Source: Candidatus Trichofilum aggregatum | GTDB taxonomy: Bacteria; Chloroflexota; Anaerolineae; Promineifilales; Promineifilaceae | Reading direction: 5' to 3' | Assembly (NCBI GenBank): GCA_016716885.1 | Contig: JADJUV010000168.1 | Span: forward strand, 1-17,224 | DNA: 17,224 nt | Part shown: one piece after another, positions 15,416-17,224 of the stretch | Layout: the number at the start of each line of letters is the position of its first letter | How positions within the stretch are numbered: the first letter of the stretch is position 1 | Notes under the pieces: generated by a model | Database searches by the model: none | What the model saw: only the letters and a program-made list of their open reading frames with translations | Told to the model about the DNA's origin: nothing | Made by a program: the position numbers and the translations under genes

Positions 15416-17224
15416 ATGTCAGCGACGCCCCTGCTTATGACGAAGCTGTATTGTCCGCCCCCACGCCCGGTGCGGGTGGCGCGGCCGCGGCTTCAGCCCC
15501 CTCACCTGGCTAACGCCCAACACCGCCTCACCCTCATCACCGCCCCCGCCGGGTTTGGCAAAACCACCCTGGCGGCCGAGTGGCGTAGCCCCATTTCGCC
15601 TGGCTCTCTCTGGGATGACGAGGATAATGATCCGCCCGGTTTGTGGCTTACCCTGCGCCGCGCCAGCAAATATTCCCCACGTAGGCCAACAACTCCAGCT
15701 CCCTGGTGCAATCCGCCAAACCCCTGACCTATCCCATCTGTTGACCTTATCTCATCATCGATTTGGCGAGGAGCCTCAAACCACCTGCCACCTGGACTTC
15801 TGGTTCTGGACGATTACCACCTCATCCATTAACGACACCATCCACCAGGCCATGACGACCCTGGTGGAACATGCACCACCCGGTTTACATCTTATCTTCA
15901 CCAGCCGCAGGAACTGCTGCTGCCACTGGCCCGCTGGCGGTTCGAGGCTGGCTGGACTTATCATTCGGGCCGGGATGATTTGCGTTTTGATCAGAAGAAA
16001 CGGCCTATTTTTGGCAGAAGTGATGGGCTTAAAACTGGACGTTACGCGATACACACCCCGGCTCGGCGCACTGAGGGCTGGGTTGCCAGCCTACAATCAG
16101 CCGCCCTCCCCTGCAAAACAATCCTGATCCGGCCGCTTTTCTCACCACCTTTGGCGGTCATCATCGAGCCATCTTCACCTATCTCACCGAAGAAATCCTC
16201 AACCATCTGCCCGACGATGGGCGCGATTTTCTCCTGTGTACTGCTATTGTGGGCAAATTTAACCAGGAGTTGGCTGAGGATTTACGATTGACGATTGACG
16301 ATTTACGATTGGGGCGTTACCCACTCTTTACCCTCAATCGCCAATCGTTAATTTAAAATGGCTGGTTCAGCATAATCTATTCCTGACTCCGTTGGACGAA
16401 AACCAGACGTGGTATCGGTATCATCACCTGTTTGCCGAAGCGTTACAGGAGCAGCCGCTGCCACCTGCACTCGGATTGGCTTGTCCCGTTGTACCACCGG
16501 GCTTCGCCTGGCTTGAACAACATGATCATCCAGCCGAAGCCATTCAGCACGCGCTGGCGGCTGCGGATTACTCCCGTGCCGCCTATCTCATAGACTCGGC
16601 TGCCGACAAAGCGATCCGCCGGGGCGAAATCCGCGACGATTCACCACTGGCTCCAGGCGTTACCTGCGGGGAAAACGGTGCGCGCTCATGCCGGTTTATG
16701 TATCTGCGGTGGCTGGATCTGGCACTTTCAGAATCAACCTGAGCAGGCTGAAGCCTATTTGCAGACGGTCAGAGTCCTTACCCCAGATTCAATTCTGCCG
16801 CTTTGGGGGCTCAGACTTGCCGTTATTCGGGCGTTTATGGCGCAATCGCCGCGGTCAAAAACGCCGAAATGATGCGGCACTCTCAAGAAGCATTAAGAAT
16901 ATTTGTCCGGAACATAGCCAACATGCGGGCACTCATCGGCCTGAATCTGGGTGGGCTTTATCGCCAGCAGGGTAATCTGGCCGAGTCTGAGGCCATCCTG
17001 CTCGAAGCTGAAACAACGGCGCAACAGGGCAACCACCCCTTTATCCAGCAACAGGTTTTGGGCCAATTGGCCGAATTACGCCTGGCGCAAGGCCGCCTCA
17101 CTGGAGTGCGGTCGCTCCTCTCTCGCAGAGGACGCTAAACCTGCTGGATCAACATGGGTTATGTTCGGCCGAGTGGGTTGTCTGCACCCGCCGCGTCGGT
17201 TATGCTTTATTGGCAGCGGGATGA
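15416..17224 (+). CDS. MalT-like LuxR-family ATP-dependent regulator, many frame breaks, 3' end beyond the window
   Basis: A large STAND-type transcription activator. Start at MSATPLLMTKLYCPPPRP (15416), with AAAGAG just upstream; an in-frame ATG at 15380 lies inside the terminator. In order across frames: Walker A APAGFGKTT (15542-15568), the DDEDNDP segment, LVLDDYHLI (Walker B-like, about 15797-15826), LVEHAPPGLHLIFTSRR, DLRFDQ, AEVMGLKL, TEGWVASLQSAAL, TYLTEEILNHLPDDGRDFLL, then LFLTPLDENQTWYRYHHLFAE and EQHDHPAEAIQHALAAADY of the winged-helix/TPR part, and TPR-like GLNLGGLYRQQGNLAESEAIL. The C-terminal LuxR helix-turn-helix would lie past the right edge. MalT relatives are activated by a small ligand plus ATP; the ligand is unknown. 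A word repeat (16279-16314) is embedded. At least eight indels are needed, the densest in the window. Confidence 0.82.
16279..16314 (+). repeat. GATTGACGATT word repeat inside the MalT-like gene
   Basis: A run of TTACGATTGACGATTGACG type, sharing its first 25 bases with the minus-strand copy in the MBOAT gene (6152-6185). A related inverted piece, CAATCGCCAATCG, follows at 16335-16347. It falls where the ATPase part joins the downstream domain and is translated as LTIDDLRLG. Confidence 0.75.

Larger units (their letters stand above)
475..15488. repeat. Highly iterated palindrome GCGGCCGC, 25 copies
   Basis: Copies start at 475, 683, 889, 2103, 3753, 3774, 4518, 4868, 5595, 5649, 6355, 7162, 7314, 7407, 8036, 9180, 9339, 10385, 10499, 11699, 13088, 13730, 13917, 14858 and 15481. 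Fifteen extend to CGCGGCCGCG. Three are intergenic and the rest lie in genes, most often read as Ala-Ala-Ala. Chance expectation for this length and GC is about one or fewer. It resembles in kind the HIP1 octamer (GCGATCGC) of cyanobacteria. The microprotein is the only gene without a copy. Confidence 0.9.

Noticed and set aside
475..15488. Repeated NotI-type sites as cloning-linker contamination
   Set aside because: Copies are embedded in frame inside conserved genes and are not accompanied by vector sequence.

Overview
The window looks like a chromosomal stretch from an uncultured filamentous Chloroflexota bacterium, most likely class Anaerolineae. The clues are moderately high GC, Thr-Pro surface linkers, a MalT-like LuxR-family ATPase, an effector-associated-domain protein and many phrase-like dispersed repeats. 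This is inferred from gene families; no rRNA or other marker is present. Two features run through the whole window. The octamer GCGGCCGC occurs 25 times by my count, in almost every gene. Many genes are also broken by frame shifts, and several of these are restored by correcting one base in a homopolymer.

Layout. From 1 to 12243 every gene is on the minus strand. In transcription order these are phosphoenolpyruvate carboxylase (ppc, 12243-9536), a membrane-anchored LysM-SGNH protein (9445-8220), a small lipoprotein (8127-7741), a 39-residue single-pass microprotein (7682-7563), a lipoprotein SGNH protein (7450-6432), an AlgI-type MBOAT acyltransferase (6392-4694), a 1047-residue surface endonuclease/exonuclease/phosphatase-family nuclease (4348-1205), and the 5' part of an EAD/coiled-coil protein (935 to beyond the left edge). 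From 12244 to 12960 there is no gene, only nested foldback repeats. On the plus strand follow a PhyH-type dioxygenase (12961-13622), a repeat-rich gap, a fatty acid desaturase (14173-15281) with a clean terminator, and a MalT-like regulator (15416 to beyond the right edge).

Best candidate for a new system: the genes at 9445-4694 read as an envelope O-acylation machine. The MBOAT would move an acyl group across the membrane. The microprotein ends in Trp-Ile-Tyr-Gln-Gly-Phe, which resembles the C-terminal Tyr hexapeptide that shuttles acyl groups in the Dlt pathway (DltX). Two paralogous SGNH proteins, one a lipoprotein and one carrying a peptidoglycan-binding LysM domain, would be the final transferases. 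The MBOAT here has no fused C-terminal hexapeptide, as expected if the shuttle is a separate protein. The acyl donor and target polymer cannot be read from the window.

Caution: frame breaks become denser towards the right edge. The first two genes have none, ppc has three, and the last three genes have many each. I read most of them as sequencing or assembly indels, and annotate the genes as whole reading units with the breaks noted.
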